This document shows, in pieces, positions 21,664 to 32,127 of a stretch of DNA of 64,000 bases. Positions within the stretch are counted from its first letter, which is position 1. Each line of letters starts with the position of its first letter. The translations under genes and the position numbers were made by a program. This DNA comes from Sodiomyces alkalinus F11 (taxonomy: Eukaryota; Ascomycota; Sordariomycetes; Glomerellales; Plectosphaerellaceae), in NCBI RefSeq assembly GCF_003711515.1, contig NW_021167079.1, positions 981,471-1,045,470 on the forward strand, read 5' to 3'. The notes beneath the pieces were generated by a model, which saw only the letters and a program-made list of their open reading frames with translations, had not been told where the DNA came from and did not search any database.

Positions 21664-23196
21664 ATGGATCGAGACACAGACACCACGCCCGAGCCATCGC
21701 CTTCGGAGGGCAAGGTATTACGACCAGAACCTGCACATTTGCGGGCGGACAGAATGCCTCCCACGTGCATTCAAGCCATCAAGATCGACGGCATGGAGGT
21801 CGAAAGTGTCCCCGTCTACAGCGAGACCGACACCAACGACCTCTTCCGCCGCCTCGAATCACTCCAATCCTCCCCTTCCTCCTCTTCGCCTTCTCCCCTC
21901 GTCCTCCCCATCACCAAGATCGAGTCCTACCCCAGTCCCATGTCACATCAGGACGAATCAGGCGTGGAGTTCCCCCGTCGCGTCGAAGCCCACGAGCTAG
22001 CCTCCGCCATCGTAACGTCCTTCTTCCACGCCATCACGACGCGCCACGAGGACGTGGTCCGCGATTTCGTCTCCCGCGGCCTCGTCTCCCCGGACGTGAC
22101 GACCTTGGCGGGCGAAACCCCTCTCCTAGCCGCCGTGCGCGCCGGCGACGGCACCACGCTGCGCGCCCTCGTCGCCCTAGGCGCCACAGTCGACGGCTAC
22201 GGCACGGTGCCGTCGTCGTCGTCGTCGTCGTTGTTGTCGTCGCCGCTGCCGCCGCAGTACGGCCGGCGCAGGACGCCGCTGCAACTCGCCGCCGCCCTGG
22301 GGCGGCTCCCGCTCGTGAAGCAGCTGCGCGAGGAACACGGGGCGGACGACGCGCTCATCGCCGCCGACGGAGAGCTGGCGCTGCGTCTGGCGGCGAGGAA
22401 CGGCCACAGGGACGTCGTGGCGTATCTGCCGCTGAGGCGCGGCGGGGCGTGGAAGCGGTGGAAGACGGCGCACGAGGCGGAGATGCGGCGGATCCGGAGC
22501 GTGGCGAGGGGGATTGTGGCCGTGTTGCGGTTCGTTTTGTGGACTGTGCCCCGGGCGGTGGTGTGGTCTTTTCCCAAATATGTGTGGGAAGAGCGGCACT
22601 ACGTGACGAAGTGGTGTGCGCGACAGGCGAGGGCTTTCCCGGGCCGCGTGAAACGTGTCGCGAAAGCCCTTCCCGGGGCGTCGGCTAGGCTGGGGCGGGC
22701 GACCTGGCGTGCGGTGAAGCGTGTGGTGAAAGCCACTCCCAAGGTGGCAAAGGCTGTTCTCTCTTGGATCTGGGATGGGATCAAGGCCGTCGGCGGTGCT
22801 GTGGCCGAGGTGGTGAAGAGGATTGTTGCCGTGCTGCACACTGCCCTTGTCGCTGTGTTCGAGTTCTTCCGGACGATCACGTTGCAGGATGTGATTAACG
22901 GGTGCAAGGCGGTGGGGCAAGCCGTGTTTGCCTTGTTTTCTCGTGTGGTGGTGGGCTCTGTTGTGTGGACAGGGAAGGTGGTATACGAGGTTCTGAAGAC
23001 GCTGTTTGGATGTGCTGTGATGGCGGTTTGGCTTCCTGTGTACTTTGTGTGGTTGCTTCTGACATGGCCGCCGAGGCAGATTTGGAAGATCCTGGAGGCC
23101 GCTGGGAGGTCAGTGAGGAAAGGGGTTGAGGAGATTCTTGTTTGGATAGATCCGAAGAGGATGTCGCAAAGGGCGGAAGGAGAGTCGGGCAGTTGA
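21664..23196 (+). CDS. Ankyrin-repeat protein with long amphipathic-helical C-terminus
   Basis: Single exon, 510 residues from the ATG at 21664 (MDRDTDTTPEP). Residues about 100-265 contain degenerate ankyrin units: AGETPLLAAVRAGDGTTLRALVALGA, then RRTPLQLAAALGRLPLVKQL, then GELALRLAARNGHRDVVAYL. A serine run from TCG repeats separates the first two. From about 275 to 500 there are repeated basic/aromatic amphipathic helices with patterns such as RAVKRVVKATPKVAKAVLSW and GGAVAEVVKRIVAVLH, then more hydrophobic stretches (GCAVMAVWLPVYFVWLLLTW). The C-terminal half could lie on or in a membrane or lipid surface. I know no named family for the combination. Ankyrin repeats imply protein binding; the rest is inference. 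Confidence 0.8.
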   Translation: MDRDTDTTPEPSPSEGKVLRPEPAHLRADRMPPTCIQAIKIDGMEVESVPVYSETDTNDLFRRLESLQSSPSSSSPSPLVLPITKIESYPSPMSHQDESGVEFPRRVEAHELASAIVTSFFHAITTRHEDVVRDFVSRGLVSPDVTTLAGETPLLAAVRAGDGTTLRALVALGATVDGYGTVPSSSSSSLLSSPLPPQYGRRRTPLQLAAALGRLPLVKQLREEHGADDALIAADGELALRLAARNGHRDVVAYLPLRRGGAWKRWKTAHEAEMRRIRSVARGIVAVLRFVLWTVPRAVVWSFPKYVWEERHYVTKWCARQARAFPGRVKRVAKALPGASARLGRATWRAVKRVVKATPKVAKAVLSWIWDGIKAVGGAVAEVVKRIVAVLHTALVAVFEFFRTITLQDVINGCKAVGQAVFALFSRVVVGSVVWTGKVVYEVLKTLFGCAVMAVWLPVYFVWLLLTWPPRQIWKILEAAGRSVRKGVEEILVWIDPKRMSQRAEGESGS

Positions 23197-23938
23197 TGTG
23201 TGTTCTGCACATGCAGCGTGGAGTATTTCGTCTATTCGGCAGCTTGCCCTATTTTGAGCCTAGTAATTCCTGACCTGGAGTAATCCTGACAATCAACCTT
23301 TGCACTGACCGAAAACGACACTTGTCGGGGATATCAGGTATGGATTCACGATGCGTGATGCGAGACGGACAAAGCTCAGGTTACCAGCATGAAGCGAACA
23401 AGTACCAGTGACAACGGTCAGGGCGTGTGGGGGTGCCTTAGGAGTCCCTAAATTCTCCCTGTATCCCCCTGGTTTAGTCCTTTCGTAAGTAGCCAGTACC
23501 GCGACAAGACAGCTTCCAGCACAGTGGGCTCAGGAAGCAGGTACAGCGGGGGCCGTTGGCCTGACACTCCCCACAGGGTATCGGGAGACCCCCGGTCCGG
23601 TGGGAATGATTGGCGCCGAGGGACCGGCACGCGGGGCACTAGTGGCCGGGGTGGGGGGATCTGGCGACACTAAACCACGATAGGAAATAAGTAAACAATG
23701 GCGCGATAAGGGATCATGTCTCGGAGAGTCGCGACTCCACGAACAAACAACACCTTCAAGACCCCGTCTCCACGGTGTTTTGTTTTCATTTCGTATAAAT
23801 TGTATCTTTGACGATTCTATCTTGTCTTCCATTGTTTCCCCTTGTATTTTCACCAGAGATTGTCACCAGACGTCCGTTGATCCTGGAAGAAGCGGACGAC
23901 AATCACCCCTCTATACTGCATAGTGTATACACTTCACA
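23197..23938. other. Intergenic region between convergent-free plus-strand genes
   Basis: No gene supported. The final 150 bases are AT/TC-rich and probably form the promoter and leader of the coiled-coil gene. Confidence 0.45.
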
Positions 23939-26236
23939 ATGTCGTCCTCCACCGCGGCGGATATGGATCTTCCCATCGCGCTTCGGCGAACGCGTCGGAG
24001 CATCAACACTACTATTCAGCCGGGTGGTGACAGAAGTCGGACTGCGCGAGAAGCGCCGTCGACTTCGCGTACGCCCAGAAAGACGACATCCAAGAAACGA
24101 GTCCGATTTTCGGATCCAGGGCCAACCATAGTCGGACCATCGTCTACCGGTCTGACGCCAATGGTGCGGAGGACGTCGCTCATCCGCGGCACAACACCAC
24201 GAAGAAGACGCCAGTCCACTCCCGCGCAAACATGCTCTGGCAACGGCGTCGCCTCTTCTTCGTCCTCTACGAGCGCCTCCCCCCCAACCGCAACGTCGCT
24301 GAGCGGCGAGATACGCCTCCTCCCGCTGCGGCAGGTCCTCGACGGCCGCATCCAACGGCGCATCCGGCGCAACGGGCTCAGCGAGGAGATGAACGCCATC
24401 GCGCAGGAGAAGCGGCTCCGAGCGCGCGAAACGCAGGCCGAGCTGGACCGTCTCCGGGCGCAGCTGCGCGAGAAGGACGCCGAGATCTACCAACTCCAGA
24501 ACGCCACTGTCGTGATTGACACGGATCGCATCTGGGAGTTGGAGAAGCAGCTCGAGGCGTTGCGCGACCAGCTCGACACCCGGACGGTCGAGAATGAGAG
24601 TCGCGTTTATAACTGGACGATGGCGGCGCGGGATCCCTTTGCCGACGATTTCATGGATATCGATCTTCCGGAGGATGATGATGATGGTGATGGTGATAAT
24701 GATGATGATCAGCGGTTTGGGGATGATACTGTGGCCCAACTGGCCTGCAGTACGCCGTCGCGCCGAGCGAGGGCTTCGTTTCCCACCCCGCCACTTACTA
24801 GTCCTGCTGTTGAGACCCGGCATCGGCATCGCGACGTCCCGACGACTCCGGCATCGACTGTGGGGGGAAGACAGGTCTTGCCTCCGACCACCCCGACATG
24901 CCATGCCGCCGTCCAGACTTCTTTCATCATGGATCCGGAGAAACAAGATCTCGAGGAGCAGGTGGAGTCTCTGCGGTTGGAAATGTCCAAGCTTAGCAAC
25001 ACCCTCGACTCCTACACGTCCCTTGCAGGTCGCCTGTCGGAGCGCATGGCGACCATCGCCCCATGCACTCCACGGGACGTCGGCAACAGCCATTCCACTG
25101 CCACCTCTCCTCCACAAGCACAGGCACACGCGGAACTGGAGTCCCAGCTCGAATCCCTCCTCCGGAGCATCTCCGACCGCTCCGCAGCCCTCCACGCCCT
25201 CACAACCTCCGTCACCGCCCTGGGCTTCCCGGGACAAGACGCAGGCGAAGTGATCTCCTCCATCGCCACCGGGTTCCGCACCGCCCGCCTGGAGCTCGAG
25301 TACCTCACCCCCGGCGAGATCGCGCTCCCCCTGACCTCCAACGGCGCCGCGGTGCTCGACCTCCTCCTGACGCGGCTCCGCGCCCTCGCGGCGCAAGCGA
25401 GGGAAGACGAGGCCGACATTGACGAGTACCACGCCATCGAGCAGTCGCTCCGGCGGCAGCTCGGCGCGCGGGTCGAGGCCATGGATGCGCTGTCGGCTGA
25501 TCTCGCGCGGGCGCGGGACCTGCTCGCGCAAAAGGACGGTAGGATCCGCGAGCTGGAGGTGGCGGTGGATAGGTTGAAGGGTGCGACGGGGAGCTATGCG
25601 CACGACGTGGCCGAGTTGGAGGCCCTGGTGGGGAGGATGGAGGGGGAGCACGGTGAGGTGTTGGCGCGGAGGGATGAGGATGTGGCGGAGCGGGAAAGGA
25701 GGATCGAGGCGTTGAGTGGGAAGGTTGCTGCGTTGGTGGGGGAGACGGAGGGGTTGAGGGTGATGATTGCGGAGGTTGAGGCTGCGAGGGACGAGTCGGG
25801 ACGGCGGGCGGGAGACGCGTTGGCGGCGCGGGATGCGCGGGATGCGCGGGTTGCCGAGTTGAAGGGGCAGGTGGAGAGGTTGAACGAGGCGCTGAGGAGA
25901 GCAGATGAGATGGTGAAGGATTTGAGGGTTGAGAAGGGTGCTCTGCAGGGGCGTCTTGCGGAGGAGAGGGAGAGGGGGTGGAGGGCGGTTGAGGCCGTGC
26001 GGGAGGAGTTGGAGAGGGTTGTGAGTATGAGTCGTGAGGTGCTTGCTACGCCTACCAAGAAGTCGGCAACGAGGGGTGGCGAGGAACAGACCGCCATGGA
26101 AAAGGACCAAAGGGATGCAGTTGTTGCTTCAAGGCGAGGCAGCCTGTTGGCTGGGGACCTTGCAAGGAAGGGCCGGGGAAGCAAGAGGTATGATAGCGGG
26201 GTGGGTCTGGTAGAGGGTGATGCGACGGACATTTGA
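23939..26236 (+). CDS. Long coiled-coil protein, function unknown
   Basis: Single exon, 765 residues. The first ~110 residues are basic and Ser/Thr/Pro-rich (TPRKTTSKKRVRFSDPG, RGTTPRRRRQST), with possible phosphorylation sites. Residues about 155-215 form a first coiled coil (EEMNAIAQEKRLRARETQAE...). A polar stretch with an acidic run (EDDDDGDGDNDDDQ) follows. From about 330 to the end long heptad-rich segments dominate, with LTRLRALAAQ, VAELEALVGRMEG and RLNEALRRADEMVKDLR. The RVRFSDP motif resembles a PP1-docking RVxF sequence, but this is only a pattern match. The layout suits a cytoskeletal, septal or spindle-pole scaffold. I cannot name the family. Confidence 0.8.
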   Translation: MSSSTAADMDLPIALRRTRRSINTTIQPGGDRSRTAREAPSTSRTPRKTTSKKRVRFSDPGPTIVGPSSTGLTPMVRRTSLIRGTTPRRRRQSTPAQTCSGNGVASSSSSTSASPPTATSLSGEIRLLPLRQVLDGRIQRRIRRNGLSEEMNAIAQEKRLRARETQAELDRLRAQLREKDAEIYQLQNATVVIDTDRIWELEKQLEALRDQLDTRTVENESRVYNWTMAARDPFADDFMDIDLPEDDDDGDGDNDDDQRFGDDTVAQLACSTPSRRARASFPTPPLTSPAVETRHRHRDVPTTPASTVGGRQVLPPTTPTCHAAVQTSFIMDPEKQDLEEQVESLRLEMSKLSNTLDSYTSLAGRLSERMATIAPCTPRDVGNSHSTATSPPQAQAHAELESQLESLLRSISDRSAALHALTTSVTALGFPGQDAGEVISSIATGFRTARLELEYLTPGEIALPLTSNGAAVLDLLLTRLRALAAQAREDEADIDEYHAIEQSLRRQLGARVEAMDALSADLARARDLLAQKDGRIRELEVAVDRLKGATGSYAHDVAELEALVGRMEGEHGEVLARRDEDVAERERRIEALSGKVAALVGETEGLRVMIAEVEAARDESGRRAGDALAARDARDARVAELKGQVERLNEALRRADEMVKDLRVEKGALQGRLAEERERGWRAVEAVREELERVVSMSREVLATPTKKSATRGGEEQTAMEKDQRDAVVASRRGSLLAGDLARKGRGSKRYDSGVGLVEGDATDI

Positions 26237-26888
26237 GATGAGAGCACAGATGAGATGACGAGACTCTGGGAGTTCTGCTGGCATGGCCCATGGGTTGGCA
26301 TGGGTTCATGTTGTTTGTTGTTGTTATGTGACATTGCGCCTGGTGATAGAGGTAGACGGCGTCTAGGCTTGCCCTTCGTTTCTGTTTCCTTTGTAATCTA
26401 TATCATGGACATAAGTCCTAGTTGAACTCAAAGACATTTTCTTTGATTAAATGAGTCAATGGGAATCAATATCCATATACTGCCTCCAGTCTCCTCGGCA
26501 ACCGTCGGGGCTGCTAGCCCGGTGTCGGTCCGGGGCCGGGAGTCGGACCGTCCGGGTTCTCACCAACAAAAGCCGAATGGAAGCAAGTTGAGCCAATAAA
26601 ACGAAAGGATTAGAAATAAGAAAGCACCCCGTGCGCGATATTCGCGAAACCGTTGGGGGACAGGGGTGGATTGGGGCCGTCGGCGTGGGGGTTTGCGATG
26701 GGCCATGGCGGCTCAGGAGCCCGGTCTCGGCTTCTACCAGTCCAATGATCAATCTATAGGTAAGTATTTCTCCCTTTCGAAGCTGTTGGAAGGGAAGGCC
26801 GAGACCTCTCATCTTTTATTCCGTTCCTATTTTCTCCAAGAGCACTCAGCAAATATCCCAAAGCTTCGCCATCGGTCCACTTGCCAAG
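26237..26888. other. Intergenic / leader of biotin synthase
   Basis: No gene supported. It contains the 3' region of the coiled-coil gene and the promoter of the biotin synthase gene. I saw no riboswitch. Confidence 0.45.
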
Positions 26889-28291
26889 ATGAGTCGGACC
26901 GTCACGACAAAATGCCTCAGGGCAGCGCTGAGGACGAAGGCCGTTCACAGCGCCCCGGCGTCTCTGTCACCGAAAAGCTTCCCTCGCGTTCGAATGTCCA
27001 CCGTCGTCGAGAACTTGAACCCAAAGGTCCCAACCCTCAGCGGCGTCAGCGCATCTCTCTCACCGCCACCGCCACCGCCACCGCCACCTCCACAACCACA
27101 TACCCCGACGAGCCATGAGCGCATGGAGAGCGAACGACGAGAAAAGGCAACCAAGATCCTTCGCGACGCAGTGGCTGCCAACGCGCCCAGGCACGACTGG
27201 ACGAGGGAGGAAATCTCCGCCATTTACTATCAGCCCCTGATGGAGCTGGCCTACCAAGCTGTAAGCGATGGACCGTCTTTCCCATCACCAATGGCTATCT
27301 TCTAAGTTTTCCCTACGAATGACTACGGCAGACAGACTTGGAATCATGAATGCCTACTAATGTCGTCGTATCATGCCAGGCCAACGTGCACCGCCGATTC
27401 CACAACCCCGCCCACGTCCAACTCTGCACCCTCATGAACATCAAAACAGGAGGCTGCACCGAAGACTGCTCCTACTGCGCCCAGTCCACGCGATACCAGA
27501 AGGGCACGGGGCTGGAAGCCAAAAAAGCCGAGTCGGTCGAGACCGTCCTCGCCGCGGCCCGGGTGGCGCGCGAGAAAGGCAGCACGCGGTTCTGCATGGG
27601 CGCCGCGTGGCGCGACATGCGCGGCCGCAAGAACGCCCTCCGGAACATCAAGGCCATGGTGCAGGGCGTGCGCGCCCTGGGCATGGAGTCGTGCGTCACC
27701 CTGGGCATGATCGACGCCGCCCAGGCCCGGGAGCTCAAGGACGCCGGCCTGACCGCCTACAACCACAACGTCGACACGAGCCGCGAGTTCTACCCTTCCG
27801 TCATCTCGACCCGGACCTACGACGAGCGGCTGAAGACCCTGAGCCACGTGCGCGACGCCGGTATTAGCGTCTGCTCCGGCGGCATTCTCGGGCTGGGCGA
27901 GTCGTCCGAGGACCGCGTCGGGTTGCTGCATACCGTTTCTACCTTGCCGTCGCACCCGGAGAGTTTCCCCGTGAATGCGCTCGTGCCGATCAAGGGGACG
28001 CCGTTGGGGGAGCGCCCGCCCGTCGAGTTCACTACGGTGCTACGGACCATTGCGGCGGCGCGGATTCTCATGCCGGCTACGATTATCCGGATCGCGGCGG
28101 GGAGGAAGACCATGGCGGAGGAGAAACAGGCCTTGTGTTTCATGGCGGGCGCGAACGCCATCTTTACCGGCGAGAAGATGCTGACGACTGAGTGCAATGG
28201 TTGGGATGAGGATAGTGCCATGTTTGGCCGATGGGGTTTGGAGCCGATGAAGAGCTACGAGAAGTCGCCCGTTCCGGAGCAGGGGGCATAG
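26889..28291 (+). CDS. bio2: Biotin synthase (mitochondrial)
   Basis: Two exons (26889-27260, 27380-28291) join in phase 0 to give 427 residues. The radical-SAM cluster site is Cys150-x3-Cys154-x2-Cys157 in GGCTEDCSYCAQS. It is followed by biotin-synthase blocks: GAAWRDMRGRKNAL, GMESCVTLGM, YNHNVDTSREFY and GGILGLGESSEDRVGLL. The late TIIRIAAGR block carries the arginine expected to ligate the second FeS cluster. The enzyme inserts sulfur into dethiobiotin in the last step of biotin synthesis. The N-terminal ~60 residues are basic and Ser-rich, as for mitochondrial import, and include a run of ten or more prolines, an unusual insert. No other biotin genes lie nearby in the window. Confidence 0.95.
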
Positions 28292-28782
28292 CAAGATCCG
28301 TTGGTGTATTCTGCTATTCGTAGGAGTAGCGAGCATGAACAAGATGCCAAATGCGATGCATACATGTATCCGTTGAATACGTCAACCCGACTCCATATTC
28401 AACATGAACACCTGCAGCCACCGGACATGGGACTCGCTCTGTCTCTTTGTCTCTACCAATCTCCCAGCCAAATAGGCAGCCGTTTTGTTTCGACTCGGAT
28501 TGGATCGAAAAGCGGCAGCCTAATATCATGTCCCTGTGCGGCATCTTGGCCCTGCGGCCCTGCCTGGTCCTGAAGGATTCGGCAGATCCCAACCCTCGGA
28601 CTCCCCCAGCAGGCTCTGTCGTAGAGGCTATGATTAATTATAAGATAAAACCATGAGAACTGCCCGGTAATCCAGATGGAATTGCCGCTTGTTTCCCGTG
28701 GATTCCAGTCGGAGTGCCCCCTCTTCCTTTTCTTCAGCTCGTGTCGTCTTCCAAGTCCCCGCATCGTACGAAAGAAGCCGAG
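28292..28782. other. Intergenic region
   Basis: No gene is supported. It is the region between biotin synthase and the secreted phosphatase-fold gene and presumably holds the latter's promoter. Confidence 0.45.
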
Positions 28783-30360
28783 ATGCGAACGTTCAGTCTC
28801 CCCCGAGTCCTCCTAGCTCTGGCCTCTACCATCCTCTTCTCCGAACTGGTCCAGGCCTACGACGAGCCGTCGCCAAACTCGTGGAAGGGCAACTTGACCT
28901 TCCTGCATACCGAGGACTCGTTGACCTTCCACTACTCCACGCCTGATCCCGACGACACCAACTGGATAGGCTTATACCTCAACGCAGGCGTCGGCCTCAT
29001 TCCCGAAGCCGGCAAGAAGTACAGCAGACCCTCCACCGTCTGGCAACATGCCCCTGGGCGCGAGGGGACCGTTCACTTCCCAGCCCGAAACCTGCGACCC
29101 GGACGGTACGGCGTCTTCTTGAACGCCAGGGACGGCTACGAATGGCTGGCCCTCCCCATCATAGTATTCCTGTCCGACGACGGGAGAGACATCGAGGTGA
29201 TTTCACAAAAGGCGACCCTTCCCAACGCCCGTCGGGGTGACGACTACCTCGAATCGATACGCCACCTCGTTCTTGACGGGGACGGGGTAAAATTCGAATC
29301 GCTGCACCTTGGTTCGCCAACGTGGGTCGACGTGACTCGTGACGGCAACATGTTCGGCACCCCTCCCGACGACGCGGCGGAGGATACAACAACCATCCTG
29401 GTGTGGGCGACGCGGCGCAACTCGGCCGCCCTCCTCGAACTGACCATCCCCGTGCGGAAGAAGGGAGAGCCCCTCCTCGACACGCTCAAAGTCATGTCCC
29501 TGAACCTCTGGTTCGGCGGGAAGAAAGTCAACGACTACCACAAGAAGCAGGTCCGGTTCCTCGCCACTTCCGGAGTCGACATCGTCGGCCTGCAGGAAGA
29601 CCACGACGGCAGCCACGCCAGACGGCTGGCCGCGGCGCTGGGCTGGCACTACTGGTCGAGCAAGGAGAGCGTCGGCGTCATCAGCCGGCACCGCATCCAC
29701 CAGGAGCTCGATCTGGGACTCTCGGCGGGCGGTGTGACCATCAGCCTGGGGAAAGGGTGGACCGAGAAGGTGGTGGTGTGGGTTGCGCATTTCGCGTCTA
29801 GGCCCTATGGGCCCCACGGGCTGTGTTTTGACGGGCTGTCGGTCAACGATGTGACGGGGGGCGTGGGACGGGGGGTTGATCTGCGGCGGCAGCAGGCCGA
29901 GGCCACGATTTGGAGAATGCGGTCGTATTTCTCCACCGTTGACGAGGTTCCGGTTATTGTCTTGGGGGATTTCAACGAGCCGTCGCATCTCGACTACGTG
30001 GAGGAACTCCGGGACGGGCACTGCGGTCACTCGGATGTCCCCTGGCCTGTGTCCAAGAGGATGGCGGAGGAGGGGTTTATCGATTCGTACCGCGTTGCGC
30101 ATCCCGATCCGGCCGAGGAAGAGGGCATCACGTATTCGCCCATCACGCCGTTGCACGACAGCGGCAGGCCCGAGCCGCAGGATCGCATTGACTTTATCTA
30201 TCACAAAGGGGACCAGCTGAAGGTGTCAGATTCGTGGACCTACGTTGCTGGGGAGCCAAAGAATATTCCGGATCATAGGGACAATGAGTGGACGTCGGAC
30301 CATGCGGCTGTTATTACTGTGTATGATATATCAGAATGGGAATCTACATGGCATGCCTAG
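28783..30360 (+). CDS. Secreted endonuclease/exonuclease/phosphatase-fold protein
   Basis: Single exon, 525 residues from the ATG at 28783. A signal peptide is clear (LPRVLLALASTILFSELVQA, about 7-25). Residues 26-230 are a beta-rich domain of unknown type, with motifs such as NWIGLYLNAG and RYGVFLNARDGYEW that look like an extracellular accessory module. From about 235 the EEP catalytic domain begins: LKVMSLNLWFGG, VGLQED (metal-binding Glu), VIVLGDFNEPSH (Asp/Asn), DRIDFIY and TSDHAAV (Asp-His). All key residues are present. Family members hydrolyse phosphodiester or phosphomonoester bonds in nucleic acids, lipids or inositol phosphates. The substrate is unknown here. Extracellular action is implied by the signal peptide. 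Confidence 0.85.
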   Translation: MRTFSLPRVLLALASTILFSELVQAYDEPSPNSWKGNLTFLHTEDSLTFHYSTPDPDDTNWIGLYLNAGVGLIPEAGKKYSRPSTVWQHAPGREGTVHFPARNLRPGRYGVFLNARDGYEWLALPIIVFLSDDGRDIEVISQKATLPNARRGDDYLESIRHLVLDGDGVKFESLHLGSPTWVDVTRDGNMFGTPPDDAAEDTTTILVWATRRNSAALLELTIPVRKKGEPLLDTLKVMSLNLWFGGKKVNDYHKKQVRFLATSGVDIVGLQEDHDGSHARRLAAALGWHYWSSKESVGVISRHRIHQELDLGLSAGGVTISLGKGWTEKVVVWVAHFASRPYGPHGLCFDGLSVNDVTGGVGRGVDLRRQQAEATIWRMRSYFSTVDEVPVIVLGDFNEPSHLDYVEELRDGHCGHSDVPWPVSKRMAEEGFIDSYRVAHPDPAEEEGITYSPITPLHDSGRPEPQDRIDFIYHKGDQLKVSDSWTYVAGEPKNIPDHRDNEWTSDHAAVITVYDISEWESTWHA

Positions 30361-30428
30361 CTAAAATGGAGTATGTCGTATGGGAACATTGAATCAATCA
30401 TATATCATCGTATGGTGGCACCTCTAGG

Positions 30429-32127
30429 CTATGCAGAATTTCGAATCTCCTCCTCAATCTTGGCCCAAGAATCATGCAGCAAAAAGGCCGAAATCCAATA
30501 ATTCTCCTGCGGGTCTTTACCCAAGATGTTGAAAACATTTCTCGTCATCGCGCTCTCCACCATGCTTTGCGCGTGGTGATACACCATCCGCCCGGGCACA
30601 TGCGAGGGCCTCTCCTCCCATGCGCCAGTGCTCACAACTGCCGGACCAAAGTCAACCGATTCGTAAAACTTGGCTTTCGCCCAGCTGCTGAAGACGACAA
30701 GCAAAGCATTCGCCTCCCCAAATAACATGGGCGAGCCGGGCGGTTTCTGAGCCCTCATCAGCCTCATCAAAGCCAGGACCTGCGGCTCGCTGACCTGCTC
30801 CTGGATGCTCCGTCGAAACCTGTAGGCGAGTTGTCCAAGCGGCAGGTTGGGGATCTCGTGGGCCGTAAAGAAGGTGAATGTGCCCAAGGCGAGGTTCTGC
30901 ACGTAGGCCGCGCCGGAGTCGAAGGCGGACTTGACCCGGCCCCGGATGTCGACGGCGTTGATGGCGGTAATGGGGCGGGAGGGACCACGCGACACGGAGA
31001 CGAGGCGCGTGGCCCAGGCCGATATGATGTCGCCATCGCTGAGAAAGGGGACGTCGACATCCTCCTCCCCGTCCACGCCGCCGCCGCCGCCGCCGCCGCC
31101 GGCGGCTTTGAGCCCTTCGACGGCCTCCTGGCGCAGCCTCGCGACGAATTTTGGCGGCAGGCACATCATCCGCCCCTCGACACTATACCAGAGGAGCTCC
31201 CAAGCGAACCGCAGCCCGAACCAGAGCATGCCCAGCCCCGGGATCCGTTTCGGCTCGAGGACGTACGGCTCCTGGTCCTCGACGGCGGCGGTACTCGGCT
31301 TTTCCAGGGGATCCTCGCGGGCTCCGAGCATGGGCGGGACCTCGGCCTCTCGACCGGCCAGGACCAGGGACCAGGCTGCTACGAGGTCCCTCCGGCCGAG
31401 GCCGCTGGTCATGGTGTGCGGCCACGACAGCGCGACGAGGGTTGCGTCCCTGAAGGACGTCACGTGTAGTGAGAGCTGCGGCTCGTCGCTGTACAGGAAG
31501 TCGTCGATGGTGGTCGGTGCGTCGGAGCGGGCGCCGAAGGGGCGGAAGGTCACAGATGACGGGTGCAGGGAGAGATCGGGTGTCGGCTGCGGGAGTTGGC
31601 TGGCGAGGGGGTGCTCTTTGATGCTGACGTCGAAGGTAATGTGGGAGAAGCGAACGGGTGGACGAGCTGGTGTGAAGGGGGTCGGTACGTGGATCTCCAA
31701 CCGGCCATCTGACTGCGAAAAGGGGGGGAATACGGAGAGTCAGGAGGCGGTGCTGCGTTCAATTGCTTGGGCAGGGGGGAAGGAAGGGAAGAAGAAATAT
31801 ATATATATATATAGAAAAGTCGTGGTGGACTCTGGCGACGCAGATTGAACCCAGCAGCTGGGTCACAGTGAAGGCTCTCTCACTCACCCTTAAGCGAAGC
31901 CGGCCCCCGAGCTTCCTCCAATCGCCCATATTCAGCAGCCGGACGAGGGCATCATGCAGCTTATCGGCGTCGAGGACGTCGTTGAAGCGGAGAGTCCAGC
32001 ACAAGATGAGATCCCGGTACGTGGGTGTGTCGTCGAAGAAATGTACCGGGAAGATTTCGTCAGTTTCGATCTTCGGCGGCGGAACCCGCCGTGGTTTGAG
32101 GCCCAGAAGGGCCCGAATAGAGTCCAT
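30429..32127 (-). CDS. BAHD-type (PF02458-like) acyltransferase with altered HxxxD motif
   Basis: Two exons on the minus strand (32127-31888, 31712-30429) join in phase 0 to give 507 residues. N-terminal landmarks are VHFFDDTPTYRDLILCW and LGGRLRLR. The position of the usual catalytic HxxxD is SWPHTMTSGLG, so the aspartate is replaced by serine while the catalytic histidine remains. A DFGPAVVSTG block near the C-terminus stands where the DFGWG-type motif occurs in other members. A glycine run from GGC repeats lies at about residue 300. Such enzymes transfer acyl groups from acyl-CoA to alcohols or amines, often in secondary metabolism. No other secondary-metabolite genes are adjacent. The intron carries an AT repeat (31798-31814). 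Confidence 0.8.
31798..31814. repeat. AT dinucleotide microsatellite in an intron
   Basis: About eight TA units lie within the only intron of the acyltransferase gene. Confidence 0.85.

Noticed and set aside
23903..26110. 735-codon minus-strand ORF opposite the coiled-coil gene
   Set aside because: Mirror of a GC-biased exon; the plus frame has the consistent heptads and start context.
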